Below, one piece after another: positions 28,405 to 37,893 of a DNA stretch of 64,000 bases. Positions within the stretch are counted from its first letter, which is position 1. Each line of letters opens with the position of its first letter. Under the pieces are notes generated by a model that searched no databases, was not told the DNA's origin, and worked only from the letters and a program-made list of their open reading frames with translations. Both the position numbers and the translations under genes were made by a program. Source of the DNA: Devosia sp. (GTDB lineage: Bacteria > Pseudomonadota > Alphaproteobacteria > Rhizobiales > Devosiaceae); NCBI GenBank assembly GCA_028290665.1, contig JAQGJK010000021.1, positions 1 through 64,000 on the forward strand, read 5' to 3'.

Positions 28405-29733
28405 GTGAGTATGACTTTCCCGCACGGCCACGGGCTCCGGGAGACGCAGCTGACCAATCTCATTCCCGCCACGGTACTGCGCATGCTGCTGCTGCTGCGC
28501 GCACGCTCCGAAAGCACCGATTTCTCCCAGCGACTCACGGCTCCGGTCGACAATGCCCTGCCGCCGCGCATCCGGCCGCGGCAGCGGGCAAGTGCGGATT
28601 CGGCGCGCGGGCTGTGGGCGCAGTTGCGCGAGCATGGACATGCTTCGGCAATCGATGAGCAGGCTATTGCGGACCCGGCCAGTCTTGATCTGGCGGAAGC
28701 CTATGGCCGTAATATCGAGAGTTTCATCGGCACGGTGAAAGTGCCGCTGGGTGTGGTCGGGCCCCTGCGCATCAACGGCCTCAATGCGCATGGCGATTAT
28801 TACGTGCCGCTGGCGACCACCGAGGCAGCGCTCGTTGCCTCTTATGGGCGCGGCGCCGAGGTCGCGGCTCAGGCGGGCGGTATTACTTCGGCGATGATCG
28901 GTGAGGGCGTGTTGCGGACGCCGGCCTTCGTGTTTCGCGACATGCTCGAAGCCGGCATCTTCATCAACTGGGTCGCCCAAAATGTCGACGCGTTGAAGAC
29001 GGCTGCCGAGGCGACAACACACCACGGCAAGCTGATCACCATCGAGCCCTTCATGGACAGCGACATCGTGTTCCTCATCTGCCGCTATACGACCGGCGAT
29101 GCGGCGGGGCAGAACATGGTGACGGTAGCGACCGAGGCGCTGTGCGCCCATATCGTCGCGCATATGCCGGCCGCGCCTCGGCATTGGTTCATCGAAGGCA
29201 ATTTCTCCGGCGACAAGAAAGCCTCCTATCTGGGGCTGCATATGGGACGGGGCCGCAAGGTCACGGCGAGCGTTGAACTGGCCGACGCGCTGATCCGCAA
29301 ATGGCTGCATGTCGAGCCCGAGGCGATGCTGGCCTATGGTCGCGTCGCTGCCCTGGGGTCGACGCTGAGCGGACAGCTTGGTGCCCAGGCGCATTATGCC
29401 AATGGACTTGCCGCCTTCTATATCGCCACCGGCCAAGACGCCGCCTGCGTTGCCGAGTCCGCTGTCGGTTTCACCCGGGCCGAACGGCGCGACGGCGGCG
29501 TGTTCTTCTCGGTGACCATGCCCAATATCGTCGTTGGTTCGGTCGGCGGCGGCACCGGCTTGCCCAGTCAGGCCGCAGCGCTCGGCATTATGGGCCTTCG
29601 GGGCGAAGGCAAGGCGGCAGCCCTAGCTGAGGTAGTTGGCGCACTCTGCCTGTGCGGCGAAATCTCCATCATCGCCGCCATCGCGGCCGGGCATTTCACC
29701 CGCGCCCATGCCAAGCTGGCACGGCTGCGATGA
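28405..29733 (+). CDS. hydroxymethylglutaryl-CoA reductase family protein
   Basis: VKVPLGVVGPL, PLATTEAALVASYGRG, FSGDKKASYLGLHMGRGRKV, ATGQDAACVAES, AAGHFTRAHAKLAR: catalytic Glu, Lys, Asp and His motifs present. Confidence 0.9.
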   Translation: MSMTFPHGHGLRETQLTNLIPATVLRMLLLLRARSESTDFSQRLTAPVDNALPPRIRPRQRASADSARGLWAQLREHGHASAIDEQAIADPASLDLAEAYGRNIESFIGTVKVPLGVVGPLRINGLNAHGDYYVPLATTEAALVASYGRGAEVAAQAGGITSAMIGEGVLRTPAFVFRDMLEAGIFINWVAQNVDALKTAAEATTHHGKLITIEPFMDSDIVFLICRYTTGDAAGQNMVTVATEALCAHIVAHMPAAPRHWFIEGNFSGDKKASYLGLHMGRGRKVTASVELADALIRKWLHVEPEAMLAYGRVAALGSTLSGQLGAQAHYANGLAAFYIATGQDAACVAESAVGFTRAERRDGGVFFSVTMPNIVVGSVGGGTGLPSQAAALGIMGLRGEGKAAALAEVVGALCLCGEISIIAAIAAGHFTRAHAKLARLR

Positions 29734-30680
29734 CACTGGCAGCGTCGCATCCCGAGGCCGGCGGGAGCCTTTGGCGCCGACTCTGGCTCTATCAGGCGGA
29801 ACGCTTTCCGCTGGGAAAGACGGCAGTGTTGCTGGCGGCCTTCTCTGCCTCGAGCATCAGCCTCTCTGCGCACCTGGCCGGCCGGCCGCTACCGGATTGG
29901 GGTGTGTTCGTCGCCGCCTGGCTGGTCGCCATCATTTTCCTCTTTCAGCTCCGCGCCTGCGATGAGTTCAAGGACCTGGAGGATGACCGGCTGTATCGAC
30001 CCGAGCGGCCCATCCCCTCCGGTCTCGTCAGCCTGCGCCTGATCCTGTCGCTGGCCGCTCTGGCGGCCCTCCTCGCCATCGGCCTCACCCTCGCCATCAC
30101 GCCGATGCTGTTGTTGCCGCTGGCGCTGATCTGGGTCTGGCTGGGCCTGATGACGGCGGAGTTCTTCGTCCCCGCCTGGCTCAAGGCGCGGCCATTTTTC
30201 TACCTCGTCTCGCATATGGCCATCATGGCCTTTATCGATCTCTACCTCACCGGTGCCGAGTGGGTCCCGCATGGATGGCTGCCGCCTGCCGGCATGTGGG
30301 CCTTTCTGGCGCTGAGCCTCGTCAATGGCTGCGTGCTGGAAATCGGCCGCAAGACCTGGGCGCCAGCCAGCGAAAAGGCTGGCGTCGAAACCTATTCGTC
30401 CCTCCTTGGCCCGACCCGTTCGGCCCAGCTGTGGCTTGTCGTAGGGGCGCTTGCGTGGCTGCTGCTGCTGTCCATCGGCTTCCTCGTCGGTGCGCCGCTA
30501 ACGATTGGCGGCGTCAGTGCTGTCCTGCTTGCTGTCATGGCTGCCACGGTGTGGCGCTTCATCGGCGACCCGACTGCAGACGGTCAGCGCCGCATCGATG
30601 GTTTTGCCGGTATCTGGGTACTCGCCTGCTATCTACTCGCCGGCGCTGTGCCGTTGCTGCCCGCTGGACTGACGCCGTGA
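29730..30680 (+). CDS. UbiA family prenyltransferase
   Basis: Polytopic; LRACDEFKDLEDDRLYRPERPIPSG; ATGA overlap with HMGR stop. Confidence 0.8.
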   Translation: MTLAASHPEAGGSLWRRLWLYQAERFPLGKTAVLLAAFSASSISLSAHLAGRPLPDWGVFVAAWLVAIIFLFQLRACDEFKDLEDDRLYRPERPIPSGLVSLRLILSLAALAALLAIGLTLAITPMLLLPLALIWVWLGLMTAEFFVPAWLKARPFFYLVSHMAIMAFIDLYLTGAEWVPHGWLPPAGMWAFLALSLVNGCVLEIGRKTWAPASEKAGVETYSSLLGPTRSAQLWLVVGALAWLLLLSIGFLVGAPLTIGGVSAVLLAVMAATVWRFIGDPTADGQRRIDGFAGIWVLACYLLAGAVPLLPAGLTP

Positions 30681-33133
30681 CCGGTGCGCTCTTTGCCATG
30701 GATTCTGGGCAGGGTGCCGACAGCGTCGGCGGCAAGGCGGCCGTGCTGATGCAACTGGTCGCCAAGGGCTTCGATATCCCCGCCTTCCTGTCGTTGACGC
30801 CGGATGCTTTCGTTGACGGCATCCTCGCGGCGGATCACGTTTCAGCTCTCATACAGCAACTGCCGCTCCTTGGCCCTGGCCCCTACGCAGTTCGCTCCTC
30901 GGGGCGCGATGAAGACGGTCAAAGTAATTCTCACGCCGGGCAATTCCTTTCGGTGCTGGACGTCGCCGCCGGTGACGTCCCGGTCGCTGCCGCACGTGTG
31001 TGGCGCAGCGGCCTTGCCGACAATGTCGCGGAGTATCGCAACGTGCAGGGGCTGGCAGGGGATGGCGGGGCGCCGGCTGTGCTGATCCAGCAAATGGTCG
31101 ATGCCCGCTGTGCCGGCGTGGCCTTCACCGCCGACCCGGTCAGCGGTCGCACCGACCGTATCGTCGTCTCGGCCATTGCCGGCCTAGCCGATCGTCTGGT
31201 CGGCGGCGAGGAGGATGGCGAGACCTACAGCATCGACAAGGCCACTGGCGCCACGCTGGAACAGCCCGAGGCGCCGATCCTGGTGCCTGCCGATCTCGTC
31301 GCGTTGCATCGATTGGGCCGGCAGCTTGAAGCCGCGCTGGGCGGACCACAGGATTTTGAATGGGCCATCGAGGGTTCGCGGCTGCGCCTGCTGCAGGCCC
31401 GTCCGATCACTACGGCCCTGCTCGCGCCAGCCATTGTCGACGAGCATCTGCTGGTGTTCGACAATTCCAACATCGTCGAAAGCTATCCCGGCCTTGTCTC
31501 GCCGCTGACCTATAGCTTCGCGCAATACGCCTATTCACGGGTCTACCGCGCCTTTGTTCGCGTCGTGGGGGTTGGCGAAGACACGGTTCGCGACAATGCC
31601 GCCGTGTTCGACAACATGCTCTCGCGGATTGATGGAAGGGTCTATTACAACCTCGGCAACTGGTATCGGGCGCTGGCCCTGCTCCCAGGATTTTCCATCA
31701 ATCGTGGCTTCATGGAAACCATGATGGGCGTCAACGAGAAGCTGCCGCCCGATTTCGTGACCGCCATGGCGCCGTCGCCCGCCGGGTCGATGGCCAAGGC
31801 GCGCGAGTGGCTGCGCCTCGGGGGCGTGGCCGTGCGGCTGCTGTGGGCGGCGCTCCGGCTCGATGGCACGATCAAGGACTTCTACCGCCGCCTCAATGCC
31901 GCGCTGGCCGAGCCGGCTGCCAGTTACGACCGACTGCCCACCTCGGCCCTTGCAATGCGCTATCGTCGCATCGAGGCCGATCTGCTCGATCGTTGGGACG
32001 CGCCGCTGATTAACGACTTCCTTTGCATGATTGCCTTCGGCGCCTCCCGCAACCTGCTGGAGCGCTGGGGTGGTCCCGCCGGCCTCGAACTGCATAACGA
32101 GGCCATGATCGGGCAAGGGGATATGATTTCAGCCGAACCGGCCCGCCGCATCCAGGCCATGGGACGCCTTGCCACACGAGATGCGGCGCTGATCGAGGCG
32201 CTTGCCGAGGGCAAGGGCCATCTATTGGCGACCAGCCCAACGCTCCAGCAGTCCGTGGTCGACTATCTCGACAAATTTGCCGAGCGCTGCACCGAGGAAC
32301 TCAAGCTCGAAAGCGTGACGTTGGACCGCGATCCATCCCCGCTGTATCGGGCCATCGCCGCCGCGGCCACAGCGCCCGCGGTGCGGTCCGAACCGGCACC
32401 GGCGGCGATCACGCTCGGGACGCTCCTCGCCGGCAAGCCAGTGCGGCGGAGGCTGGCTGGCTTCGCACTGGGCTGGGCCAAGCGCCGCGTGCGCGACCGC
32501 GAGAACCTGCGCTTCGAGCGCACCCGCATCTTTGGTCGCGCCCGTAGTCTGCTCCGTGCCGTCGGCCGCCAATTCCACGCCCAAGGGCTGATCGAGGCCG
32601 GTGACGACGTGTTCTTCCTCACCATCGGCGAGGTGTTGGGCGCAATCGAGGGCTTCGCGGTGGATTCCGACCTTGCCGCCATTGTCCGTCTGCGCAAAGC
32701 CGAGACGGAAGCGGCTGCCGCGCGTCCCGAGCCCGGCGAGCGCCTTTTGGTGCGCGGCGGCGCCGTCGCCGGCCTGCGATCGCGTCCTGCCGCTGCCGTT
32801 CGCCCCATCGATACCGCGACCACTCGAAGCGGCACCGGCTGCAGCGCTGGCAAGATCACCGCCGTGGCGCGCGTGGTGCGCGACCCACGGGCGCAGGGCC
32901 TGCAGCGCGGCGAGATTCTCGTGGCGCGCCACACCGATCCGGGCTGGATCGCCATTTTCAGCAATGCCGCAGCGATCGTCGTCGAGCGGGGCAGTCTCCT
33001 GTCGCATTCGGCAATCGTGGCGCGCGAACTGGGCATTCCCTGCGTAGTGGGCCTCAAAGGCGCCATGGACTGGATCGAGGACGGCCAGACCATCGAGGTC
33101 GACGGCGCCACAGGCCAGGTGAGGAAACTCTGA
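30677..33133 (+). CDS. PEP-synthase/Rph-like phosphotransferase (PEP/pyruvate-binding ATP-grasp plus phosphohistidine swivel domain)
   Basis: SVGGKAAVLMQLVAKGFDIPAF, AVRSSGRDEDG, DFEWAIEGSRLRLLQARPI, LLSHSAIVARELGIPCVVG; GTG start overlapping UbiA stop. Confidence 0.85.
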   Translation: MTGALFAMDSGQGADSVGGKAAVLMQLVAKGFDIPAFLSLTPDAFVDGILAADHVSALIQQLPLLGPGPYAVRSSGRDEDGQSNSHAGQFLSVLDVAAGDVPVAAARVWRSGLADNVAEYRNVQGLAGDGGAPAVLIQQMVDARCAGVAFTADPVSGRTDRIVVSAIAGLADRLVGGEEDGETYSIDKATGATLEQPEAPILVPADLVALHRLGRQLEAALGGPQDFEWAIEGSRLRLLQARPITTALLAPAIVDEHLLVFDNSNIVESYPGLVSPLTYSFAQYAYSRVYRAFVRVVGVGEDTVRDNAAVFDNMLSRIDGRVYYNLGNWYRALALLPGFSINRGFMETMMGVNEKLPPDFVTAMAPSPAGSMAKAREWLRLGGVAVRLLWAALRLDGTIKDFYRRLNAALAEPAASYDRLPTSALAMRYRRIEADLLDRWDAPLINDFLCMIAFGASRNLLERWGGPAGLELHNEAMIGQGDMISAEPARRIQAMGRLATRDAALIEALAEGKGHLLATSPTLQQSVVDYLDKFAERCTEELKLESVTLDRDPSPLYRAIAAAATAPAVRSEPAPAAITLGTLLAGKPVRRRLAGFALGWAKRRVRDRENLRFERTRIFGRARSLLRAVGRQFHAQGLIEAGDDVFFLTIGEVLGAIEGFAVDSDLAAIVRLRKAETEAAAARPEPGERLLVRGGAVAGLRSRPAAAVRPIDTATTRSGTGCSAGKITAVARVVRDPRAQGLQRGEILVARHTDPGWIAIFSNAAAIVVERGSLLSHSAIVARELGIPCVVGLKGAMDWIEDGQTIEVDGATGQVRKL

Positions 33134-34230
33134 TGGCGGAAGCCGATATCGCCGGTCGCGCGCGCTTCGACGCCATCCGCTACGCCCAGCTTTGGGAGGA
33201 TGCCGATGTGTTGGTCGATGCCCTCGCAACGCCACCCGGCGCGACATTGGTCTCCATCGCCTCGGCTGGCGACAATGCGCTGGCCATGCTGCTGCTCGAC
33301 CCGGCCCGCGTCGTCACCATCGACCTGTCGCTGGCGCAGATCGCCTGCCTTGCCATTCGCATCGCTGCCTATCGCTGCCTCGATCATGCGGGTTTTCTCG
33401 AACTGATGGGCTCGCGCCCGTCATCGCGACGCGGCGAATTGCTCGACACGGTAGCCCGCGGGCTCGACGCGACCGACCAGGCATTCTGGGCGGAGCGGCG
33501 CGGTGGGGTCATCCGCTATGGTCTGGGGGGTGTCGGCAAGTTCGAGAACTATTTCCGCATCTTCCGCACCTATCTGCTGCCACTGGCGCAAAGCCGGTCC
33601 ACCATCGACGAAGTGTTCCGCACGAAGCCGAAGCCTGAGCGCGCAGCGTTCTTTGATCGTCGCTGGAACAACTGGCGCTGGCAACTGACGCTCAAGCTGT
33701 TCTTTTCCAATTTCGTCATGGGTCGGCTGGGGCGCGACCCGGCCTTCTTCGATCATGTCGAGGGCAGCCTTGCCGACCATGTCGCGCGGCAATTGCGCCA
33801 TGCCGGTGTCGATCTCGATCCGGCCGACAACCCATATCTGCACTGGATTCTCAAGGGGACACACGGCACGGCACTGCCCTTGGCCTGGCGGCCGGAGCAT
33901 TTCGCGACCATCCGTTCGCGCCTCGACCGGCTGGAACTGCGGTGCGGCGCGCTTGAGGCTTTCGTGGCCACCGGCGAGACAGCCGATGGCTTCAACCTCT
34001 CCGATATCTTCGAGTATATGCCAACCGACATTTTTACCTCGGTCTATGGCTCCATCCTTGGTGCGGCGAATCCCGGGGCCCGGTTGGTCTACTGGAACAT
34101 GATGGTGCCCCGCCGCGTGCCCCCGGCTTTTGCCGATCGCGTCGAGCGCCTCGTGGCCGTGGAGACTACGGGTCGGGCCGCGGACAAAGCATTCTTTTAT
34201 TCCGATTTCGTGGTGGAGCGGGTGCGGTGA
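33133..34230 (+). CDS. DUF3419 family protein (BtaA-like S-adenosylmethionine:3-amino-3-carboxypropyl transferase)
   Basis: RYAQLWEDADVLVDAL, SIASAGDNALAMLLLDPARVVTIDLSLAQIACLAIRIAAYR, FNLSDIFEYM. Confidence 0.8.
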   Translation: MAEADIAGRARFDAIRYAQLWEDADVLVDALATPPGATLVSIASAGDNALAMLLLDPARVVTIDLSLAQIACLAIRIAAYRCLDHAGFLELMGSRPSSRRGELLDTVARGLDATDQAFWAERRGGVIRYGLGGVGKFENYFRIFRTYLLPLAQSRSTIDEVFRTKPKPERAAFFDRRWNNWRWQLTLKLFFSNFVMGRLGRDPAFFDHVEGSLADHVARQLRHAGVDLDPADNPYLHWILKGTHGTALPLAWRPEHFATIRSRLDRLELRCGALEAFVATGETADGFNLSDIFEYMPTDIFTSVYGSILGAANPGARLVYWNMMVPRRVPPAFADRVERLVAVETTGRAADKAFFYSDFVVERVR

Positions 34231-35528
34231 GCCTGACGCCGGCCGACGGCATTGTCATCGCGGCGATCCTCCTGGCCATTCCGGCGCTGATGCTGCTGGT
34301 TCGTGTGTTCGGCCGACGCTTTGACTGGAATCCGGAGGTCAGCCGCAAGCTGGTGCATGTCGGGACCGGTAGCCTGGCACTGACTTTTCCGCTGCTGTTT
34401 TCCAATCCGCTGCCAGTCCTGGTCCTCCTCGCCATTGCCATACCGTTGATGTTCGCCATCCGCAGCGGGCTGCTGGGTGGCTTGGGCGCGGCCCTGCATG
34501 GCGTCGAGCGCCAGTCCTATGGCGAGATCTATCTCGGCTTGGCCATCGCCATCACCTTCCTGCGGGCCGACGAGCAGCCGGTGCTGTACGTGCTGCCCAT
34601 CCTTGTCATCACCCTTTCCGACACCGCCGCCGCCCTGGTCGGCACCGCCTATGCGCGGCAGCGCTTTGCGGTAGAGGGCGGCGCCAAGAGCATCGAAGGT
34701 GTGATCGTCTTCTTCGTCGTCACCTGGCTGGCCAGCCTTATCATGCTGGTGCTGATGACCGATGCGGCGCCGCTGAACCTGGTGCTGATCTCAATGCTGC
34801 TGGCGGCGTTCTGCGCGCTGGTCGAGGTCGATTCCTGGCGCGGGCTCGACAATCTCTTCGTACCCATCGGCGCCGTCCTGCTGCTCGCCCGGTATCTCGG
34901 CAGCAGTCCCGCCGAATTGGCCTCCAGCGCCGCCGTCTTCCTGCTTTTCCTCGGTTTAGTGCTGGCCATGGCCCCGATGCTGCGCCTGCCGCAGCAGGCC
35001 GCGCGCGCCCATGCCATCCTGCTGTTTCTCATTCTCTCCATCGTCTCGCTGCATAATGTCATCCTGCCAGCGCTGGCCATCATTGCTCATTTGGCTGCCC
35101 GCACCTTGCGCCCCTGCCATAGCGAACGTCCCGATTTCGACCTGTTGTATGTCGCGGCCATGGTGTCGTTGTTCTGGATGTTCGTGGGTGATGCGGTCGA
35201 TCGGTCGGTCATCAGCCTTTTCAACCTCACCTTTGCTGGCGCGGGCCTCGGTTTTCTCGTCCTGGTGCTGGTCGGCTTTTGGCGCCTGCTCCTGGTGCCG
35301 TCCATGATCGTGGCCGGGGCTATCCTGCTTTGGGTGACCGAGACCAATCTGCCCTATTCGCGCTGGTTCATGCCAAGCGCTCTCGAAGTCGCCGTCGCGC
35401 TGAGTGTCACGGTTGCGCTGCCGATATGGCGTCCGGGTTGGTTCGACAGCCAACGCAGCCTGCGCATCTTTGCCCTGGCCATGCTTGTACCGCTGGTCCT
35501 GTGCCTTCGTGGAGTGCTCATGCCATGA
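34227..35528 (+). CDS. dolichol/phytol kinase-like (CTP transferase superfamily) membrane protein
   Basis: EVSRKLVHVGTGSLALTFPLLF, LSDTAAALVGTAYARQRF, KSIEGVIVFFVVT; long polytopic C-terminus. Confidence 0.75.
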   Translation: MSLTPADGIVIAAILLAIPALMLLVRVFGRRFDWNPEVSRKLVHVGTGSLALTFPLLFSNPLPVLVLLAIAIPLMFAIRSGLLGGLGAALHGVERQSYGEIYLGLAIAITFLRADEQPVLYVLPILVITLSDTAAALVGTAYARQRFAVEGGAKSIEGVIVFFVVTWLASLIMLVLMTDAAPLNLVLISMLLAAFCALVEVDSWRGLDNLFVPIGAVLLLARYLGSSPAELASSAAVFLLFLGLVLAMAPMLRLPQQAARAHAILLFLILSIVSLHNVILPALAIIAHLAARTLRPCHSERPDFDLLYVAAMVSLFWMFVGDAVDRSVISLFNLTFAGAGLGFLVLVLVGFWRLLLVPSMIVAGAILLWVTETNLPYSRWFMPSALEVAVALSVTVALPIWRPGWFDSQRSLRIFALAMLVPLVLCLRGVLMP

Positions 35529-36364
35529 CCGAACCCCAGTCGATAAGCCGCCCCGGCGCCGCGCTTCGCCTTTATCGCGACGCCCCCGCCTGGGATGGCA
35601 TGCGCTGCGCCGCCATCGGTGGCCTGGTCTTCGAGGAACCCGGAGCGGCTGCCCAATTGCTCGTGGAGACTCTGGCTGTGCTCAAGGCCGAGGGTTTTGG
35701 CGGCGCGCTGGGGCCGATGGATGGCGATACCTGGCATAGCTACCGCACCGTCACCGAGTCTGACGGCTCTCCCGCCTTCGCGCTCGAACCGCGTAGCGGC
35801 GCGCTTGACTATGCGGCGCTGCTGGCCGCCGGCTTCCTGCCCGTTTCGAACTATGTCTCCTCGCGCGCCCGTCTCGCCGACACGTTGGGCGAGGAACTGG
35901 TGACCATGCCCGGCATCACCGTCACCGCCTGGGATGGCACTGGCGCCGAGAAACTGATCGCCAACGTCTTCGCCATGTCAGGCAGTGCCTTTGCCGGCAA
36001 TCATTTTTTCAAGCCTATCGGCCTTGATGCCTTCCTCGCGCTGTATCGCCCCATCCTGCCGATGCTCGATCCCCGTCACATCCTCTTTGCTCATACCGAA
36101 GCGGGCGATCTGCTCGGCTTTCTCTTCGGCTATCCCGATCGCCTGGCACCGGGCAATCCGGCGGCAGTGCTGAAGACCTATGCCAGCGGCCGGCGCGGCG
36201 TCGGCCATCTGCTGGCCGATCAGTATCATCGCCGGGCCATTGCCATGGGGCACGAGGAGGTCATCCACGCGCTGATGCATGAGACCAATGTGTCGAGGGC
36301 GCGCAGTGTCCGCCACAATGCCCAGGTCTTTCGCCGCTATGCGCTAATGGGTCGAAGGCTCTAG
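35525..36364 (+). CDS. GNAT-like acyltransferase domain protein
   Basis: ATGA overlap; GFLFGYPDRLAPG...GVGHLLADQYHRRAIAMGHEEVIHALMHETNVSR resembles a GNAT fold. Confidence 0.6.
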   Translation: MTEPQSISRPGAALRLYRDAPAWDGMRCAAIGGLVFEEPGAAAQLLVETLAVLKAEGFGGALGPMDGDTWHSYRTVTESDGSPAFALEPRSGALDYAALLAAGFLPVSNYVSSRARLADTLGEELVTMPGITVTAWDGTGAEKLIANVFAMSGSAFAGNHFFKPIGLDAFLALYRPILPMLDPRHILFAHTEAGDLLGFLFGYPDRLAPGNPAAVLKTYASGRRGVGHLLADQYHRRAIAMGHEEVIHALMHETNVSRARSVRHNAQVFRRYALMGRRL

Positions 36365-36366
36365 CT

Positions 36367-37791
36367 TTGAATCTCATCGCGGGCTTCCTCGAAACGGCCG
36401 AGCGGCACGGCAGTCGGACGGCCATAATTGCCGGCAATGGCGAGACAATCAGCTTTGCCGACCTCGCCCGCCGCTCCGGCGCTCTGGCGCAAGGCTGGCA
36501 TCGCGCGGGCTTGCGCCAAGGCGACCGTGTGCTCGTCGCCATGTCGGTGGGAATCGACCTTTACGCCTCCATCGCGGCGCTCTGGCGGGTCGGTGCCACC
36601 ATCGTCTTTCCTGAACCGGCCCTGGGCCTGGCCGGCCTGCGCCATGCCGTGCGCCTGACGCGGCCACGGGCGTTGCTGACCAGCGGCGCCTATGGGCTCA
36701 TCCGCCTCGTCTTGCCAGAACTCTGGGGTGTCGGGCTCCATCTTGGTCTCGATACCGGAAGTCCCGGCGATCTGCTGACGGCGTCGACGCCCGATCACCC
36801 GGCGCTGATCTCATTCACCAGCGGCTCGACCGGCAAGCCCAAGGCTATAGTGCGCAGCCACGGATTTCTCGCCGCGCAGGACGCCGCGCTCGATCCCCTT
36901 ATCGCTCCCGAACGCGAAGACGAGGTTGATCTCGTGGCATTCCCGGTCTTCGTACTCGCCAATCTCGCCCGCGGCACTACCTCGGCCTTGCCTAATTGGT
37001 CACTGCGCGATCCCGGCAGCGCCGATATCGGAAGCATCCTACGTCTGCTCGAAAAGCACCGGGTCACCCGCGCCTTGGTGCCGCCTTCGATCGGCGACGT
37101 CCTGGCCCGCGCTCCCGCCTTGCCGCTGCAGACCGTGCTGACGGGCGGCGGGCCGGTCTTCCCCGATCTGCTCCGCCGCCTGCAGCGTGTCATGCCGAAA
37201 TCAGGCGACACTATCTCGGTCTATGGCTCCACCGAGGCCGAGCCGATCGCCTGGCAGCGTGCCAGCGACATCTCGCCCAGCCAATGGCAGGCCATGGAGG
37301 CCGGTTCGGGACTGTTGGCCGGTCGACCGATCGGTGCCGTGAAGGTCCGGCTGATCAGCGACGAGATCGTGGTGACCGGCGACCACGTCAACAAAAGCTA
37401 CCTGGGCGGACAGGGCGACGCCGACAACAAGATTGCGCTTGAAGGCGCTATCTGGCATCGCACCGGCGACGCCGGCCGTTTGGACGGTGAGGGGCTATTG
37501 TGGCTCAAAGGGAGGCTCTCGGGCCTGTGCAGCGGGGTCTACCCCTTCGAAGTCGAAGTGCCCGCTCGATTGTGGCCTGGTGTGGATCGGACGGCACTGG
37601 TTTCGATTGACGGCAGGCCTGTGCTAGCGATCGAGGGCGATGAAGCCCAACTCGGCGCGTGGAAAGAAGCTGGGTCTGGCATTTGCGTGGATGCTGTGGT
37701 CCGGGTGGAGCACATGCCGATGGATCGGCGGCATCAGTCCAAAATTGACCACTCAACGCTCCGCAAGGTCATGCGGCGGACACTGCGCTGA
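36367..37791 (+). CDS. AMP-dependent synthetase/ligase (OleC-like)
   Basis: LISFTSGSTGKPKAIVRSHG, ISVYGSTEAEPIA, WHRTGDAGRLDGEGLLWLKGR; TTG start. Confidence 0.85.
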   Translation: MNLIAGFLETAERHGSRTAIIAGNGETISFADLARRSGALAQGWHRAGLRQGDRVLVAMSVGIDLYASIAALWRVGATIVFPEPALGLAGLRHAVRLTRPRALLTSGAYGLIRLVLPELWGVGLHLGLDTGSPGDLLTASTPDHPALISFTSGSTGKPKAIVRSHGFLAAQDAALDPLIAPEREDEVDLVAFPVFVLANLARGTTSALPNWSLRDPGSADIGSILRLLEKHRVTRALVPPSIGDVLARAPALPLQTVLTGGGPVFPDLLRRLQRVMPKSGDTISVYGSTEAEPIAWQRASDISPSQWQAMEAGSGLLAGRPIGAVKVRLISDEIVVTGDHVNKSYLGGQGDADNKIALEGAIWHRTGDAGRLDGEGLLWLKGRLSGLCSGVYPFEVEVPARLWPGVDRTALVSIDGRPVLAIEGDEAQLGAWKEAGSGICVDAVVRVEHMPMDRRHQSKIDHSTLRKVMRRTLR

Positions 37792-37893
37792 TCGAGTCAG
37801 AGATGCGTCATGGCGGTCTACTTCGTCGCTCATTTATGGTATTTGAAGTATTGGCGCCCACCAGCCCAAAGCGGCTACTGCAACAGCCGCTAA

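Noticed and set aside
28216-29436. 406-aa minus-strand ORF
   Set aside because: Antisense to the HMG-CoA reductase gene
32222-33387. Long minus-strand ORFs
   Set aside because: Shadow ORFs opposite the PEP-synthase/Rph-like gene in high-GC DNA
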